From assembly GCA_003255065.1 (NCBI GenBank), contig QAOA01008735.1, positions 248,001 through 312,000 on the forward strand: a DNA stretch of 64,000 bases, written 5' to 3'. This document shows positions 61,620-64,000 of this stretch, piece by piece. Origin of the DNA: Cercis canadensis (Eukaryota > Streptophyta > Magnoliopsida > Fabales > Fabaceae). The position numbers were made by a program, and so were the translations under genes. How positions within the stretch are numbered: position 1 is the stretch's first letter; the number at the start of each line of letters is the position of its first letter. The notes beneath the pieces were generated by a model. That model did no database searches. It was not told where the DNA came from and saw only the letters and a list, made by a program, of their open reading frames with translations.

Positions 61620-62331
61620 CAGGTTCACAACACTGCAACGGCTACACCATTTCTGGCCTGGGACAACTGGATTCAACGCTCAATGGTTGTACATTCAAAT
61701 CTAAACTATGTTGATATTCTTCATCACTAGATGCATCATCTTCCTCTGGAATGTAATCTTCATCATCACTCAACGTAATTAGAGGATTAATGAGAGAATT
61801 AGCACCATTAAGCAATAGTTCTTCTTCATGTCCCGTTTCCTGTTCTTCGATGTCTTTCCCCTATCCAATATCTGAATTGAACCACTGGTCATAACAATCA
61901 TAGTCATGTCTCTCTGGTGGCTGAAAAGTTTGACTCGAACTAGACATATCATACTGAAACCCAGATGAGTCAACATGTAGCTGATAACAGCGGTTATTCT
62001 CTAAATCTGTTTGACTATGCATATGAACTAAACAAAGTATGAAACTTGGCCCACAATCATTAACGATTTGAAAATCACTATTATCATGCTCTGTAGTTTC
62101 AGTCTCCACGAAAACCTTCATTGCTCCAAGATTGGCATATTGTGAGTGACTTTCATACATGCACATTACATCATCACCAGCCACAAGATCAAGGACACCA
62201 TAATATAAGGGGTTAGCTGACATAGGAAATCTATATTTGATGTTCTTGATCACTTTATTGGGATCAATATGTAATTTTCGTTTTATCACCTTTTTAAGAC
62301 TTTGTAGTCTAAGTTTATGTTTCAACATCAT
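61620..62331 (-). pseudogene. MULE transposase N-terminal fragment
   Basis: The minus-strand frame 62331-61861 reads LKKVIKRKLHIDPNKVIKNI, KYRFPMSANPLYYGVLDLVA, GDDVMCMYESHSQYANLGAM, KVFVETE, the N-terminal pattern of plant MuDR-type transposases. A frame change near 61865 leads into an acidic continuation (KDIEEQETGHEEELLLNGAN, LSDDEDYIPEEDDASSDEEY, QHSLDLNVQPLSVE) that stops at about 61650. The catalytic domain is absent. It is tail-to-tail with the PMD remnant. Confidence 0.7.
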
Positions 62332-62729
62332 GCATACAAGATTCGCACTTTCATACGTGACTCATTGTTCTCCATTATATACTCGACCATTGTAATAAAT
62401 GAATATCAGTATTTTTCTCCTAAATTTAAAATCAAATATATCATATTTTAGTATAATAATATACAATAATCATAACAANGAAATCTATATTTGATGTTCT
62501 TGATCACTTTATTGGGATCAATATGTAATTTTCGTTTTATCACCTTTTTAAGACTTTGTAGTCTAAGTTTATGTTTCAACATCATGCATACAAGATTCGC
62601 ACTTTCATACGTGACTCATTGTTCTCCATTATATACTCNCATTGTAATAAATGAATATTAACATTTTTTTCTAAATTTAAAATCAAATATATCATATTTA
62701 AGTATAATAATATACAATAATCATAACAA
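62226..62729. repeat. about 250-bp direct duplication across single N (62479)
   Basis: 62226-62478 is repeated at 62480-62729 (GAAATCTATATTTGATGTTC to CAATAATCATAACAA) with SNPs and another N at 62639. It duplicates the N-terminal end of the MULE fragment. Probable allelic or overlap artefact. Confidence 0.88.
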
Positions 62730-63381
62730 TATTAAGCTAAATACAAATTTTATGTAAATATTTATTTATAGTAATATTATAATAAAAAACATAAATTACT
62801 AAATATTATCAAACTAAAAATAAAAAATAACTTAAATATTATCATATACAATTAGTATATTAATATCATCTCTGTTATTTATACTAATACTATCAAATAA
62901 ATAAAAATAATTATTAAAATCATCAAAATTTAGAATAAATAAGAACATTTATTAATAATAAGTAATAATTAAAATCTAAACGCACCTTAATATCGTTTCA
63001 CAAATTTTTAAAAAATACTAGACATAAATTTAGTGAATATAAATTTCTCTCTTCTGTGAGCTATCTCCTCTCACCCAAATATTGTTTCCGCTGCTGCTGT
63101 GTGAAGATTGCTCGAAGGCATCACCTAAATATTGTTTCCGCTGTTGCTGTGTGAAGACGCTCGGAGGGGAGAAATTTATAGAGTTCAGACACCCCACTAG
63201 CCAACGGAGTCACGCTGAAAAAATTACAGGGATCAAAGACAAAATGGGACACGCCGACTGCCATTTGGCATGGCTTGTGGGGACACGCCGTGGGCCCCCA
63301 GACGTGTCCCTAAAAGGCATGCCATTTGGCAGATTTTCAACAGTAATAGGACTCGCATGTCTGGAAAATCGAGGAGGAAAC

Positions 63382-63588
63382 GACAAGGACAGATGCGTCG
63401 TGGGCCTCACGGTGCGTTCAGTTAGCATGCGTCGCAGGAGCCCCAGCATGTCTGGTGGGCTCCGCACCTGCCACTTGCCATTTTTTTTTTAATTTTTAAT
63501 TTTTTACAAAGTACATTATTTCCGTAAATACGTCTCTGACTACACCATTTTGGGAATTAAGTTTCCTTTCTGCATTTTTTAAATTCAT
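63382..63588 (-). repeat. right terminal inverted repeat of the MULE
   Basis: Inverted partner of 60135-60345. An open frame over 63082-63492 comes from the GC-rich TIR and internal sequence and is not a gene. Confidence 0.75.
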
Positions 63589-63590
63589 TC

Positions 63591-64000
63591 TAGTCCTTTT
63601 TTTTTTTTTTGGGGTAAAAAAAGTGAGCACTCTAACCATTATCGTTGTTTCGGGTCAGAGAACACATCCGCGCAGGACATTGTACGGCAGGTAACTAGCT
63701 TGGGCTAACTCAGCTAATGGGCCTTTCAGCAAAGAAAAAGAAAATAAAAACCTACGATTAACCTTCCCAGCCCAAAAAAAAAATTTGTAGGCTTAAATTG
63801 AAGTCACGAAGCCTGAGTGACATGGAGACTAAAATAAGAAAATTGCATAAAGTCAAACACATCCACAGGCAAAGTAGCCGCGTGGGAAATTTTATGAAAT
63901 TTTACAATAAATATATACAGCATCTTTACTAAACTACATATTCGATGTCTTAAGAATGATTTAACCCAAAGAGCCATTAATAAGGAAATGATAAGTAATA
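63591..64000. other. intergenic, right edge
   Basis: T and A runs, then unremarkable AT-rich sequence. No gene is seen before the window ends. Confidence 0.6.

Larger units (their letters stand above)
60130..63590. mobile_element. decayed Mutator-like element with PMD remnant
   Basis: The two ends are inverted copies of about 210 bp (60135-60345 and 63382-63588). They share AACTTAATTCCCAAAATGGTGT, ACAAAGTGCATTATT-like and GTGGCAGGTG-like blocks and a GC-rich inner part with GAGGCCCACGACGC. Inside are a broken plant mobile domain on the plus strand and a MULE transposase N-terminal fragment on the minus strand. Long TIRs and MULE protein point to the Mutator superfamily. No 9-bp target duplication could be fixed, because the outermost TIR bases have diverged. 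No DDE or SWIM zinc-finger region remains, so the element is non-autonomous. Confidence 0.75.

Noticed and set aside
63082..63492. 136-codon plus-strand frame at the right end of the MULE
   Set aside because: It runs through the GC-rich TIR and matches the inverted left end; composition explains the open frame.
1..64000. Conserved plant miRNAs, tRNA genes and CRISPR-like arrays
   Set aside because: I looked by eye for common mature miRNA words (miR156, 159, 160, 164, 166, 172, 390, 394, 396 and others) and tRNA box patterns and found none I could support; a covariance-model search would be needed to exclude them.

Overview
The window is nuclear DNA of a dicot plant. It is AT-rich, with intron-split genes using GT/AG splice sites, long gene-poor intergenic stretches, many microsatellites, and protein families found only in plants (class B heat-stress factor, NAC, WOX, BOI-type RING, BAHD acyltransferase). 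The proteins look rosid. A citrus-like or other Sapindales tree is my guess from protein feel only and has low confidence. The sequence is a draft: it has one 53-N gap and about ten single-N contig joins.

Layout, left to right. 0.1-1.4 kb: broken copy of a WD40 gene resembling ROOT INITIATION DEFECTIVE 3. 3.8-5.1 kb: HSFB4. 5.1-16.1 kb: a gene-free stretch upstream of HSFB4. 16.1-18.8 kb: SBP1-type RING ubiquitin ligase. 18.9-22.2 kb: intergenic DNA with a fold-back MITE and a diverged relative. 22.3-24.6 kb: SPATULA-type bHLH. 26.8-30.1 kb: MBR1/MBR2-type RING-H2 ligase. 37.1-40.1 kb: divergent NAC factor. 41.1-41.6 kb: an hAT-like MITE interrupted by a misplaced contig. 41.7-43.1 kb: intronless BAHD acyltransferase. 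44.4-48.2 kb: poly(A)-binding protein with nine coding exons. 50.8-51.8 kb: WOX4. 51.8-60.1 kb: gene-free DNA upstream of WOX4, including a 2.4-kb duplication that is probably two haplotypes. 60.1-63.6 kb: a decayed Mutator-like element carrying a plant mobile domain (PMD) remnant. Every intact gene, and the WD40 pseudogene, lies on the minus strand.

There is no operon-like cooperation, as expected in a plant. The gene set is nevertheless thematically close: transcription factors for stem-cell and organ patterning (HSFB4, SPT, WOX4), two RING ligases and a general mRNA factor. As I recall the Arabidopsis map, SBP1, HSFB4 and WOX4 are near neighbours on chromosome 1 and MBR2 and PAB2 are near neighbours on chromosome 4, so this window looks like an unsplit ancestral segment. 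I found no convincing tRNA, rRNA, CRISPR array or known conserved miRNA precursor by eye.
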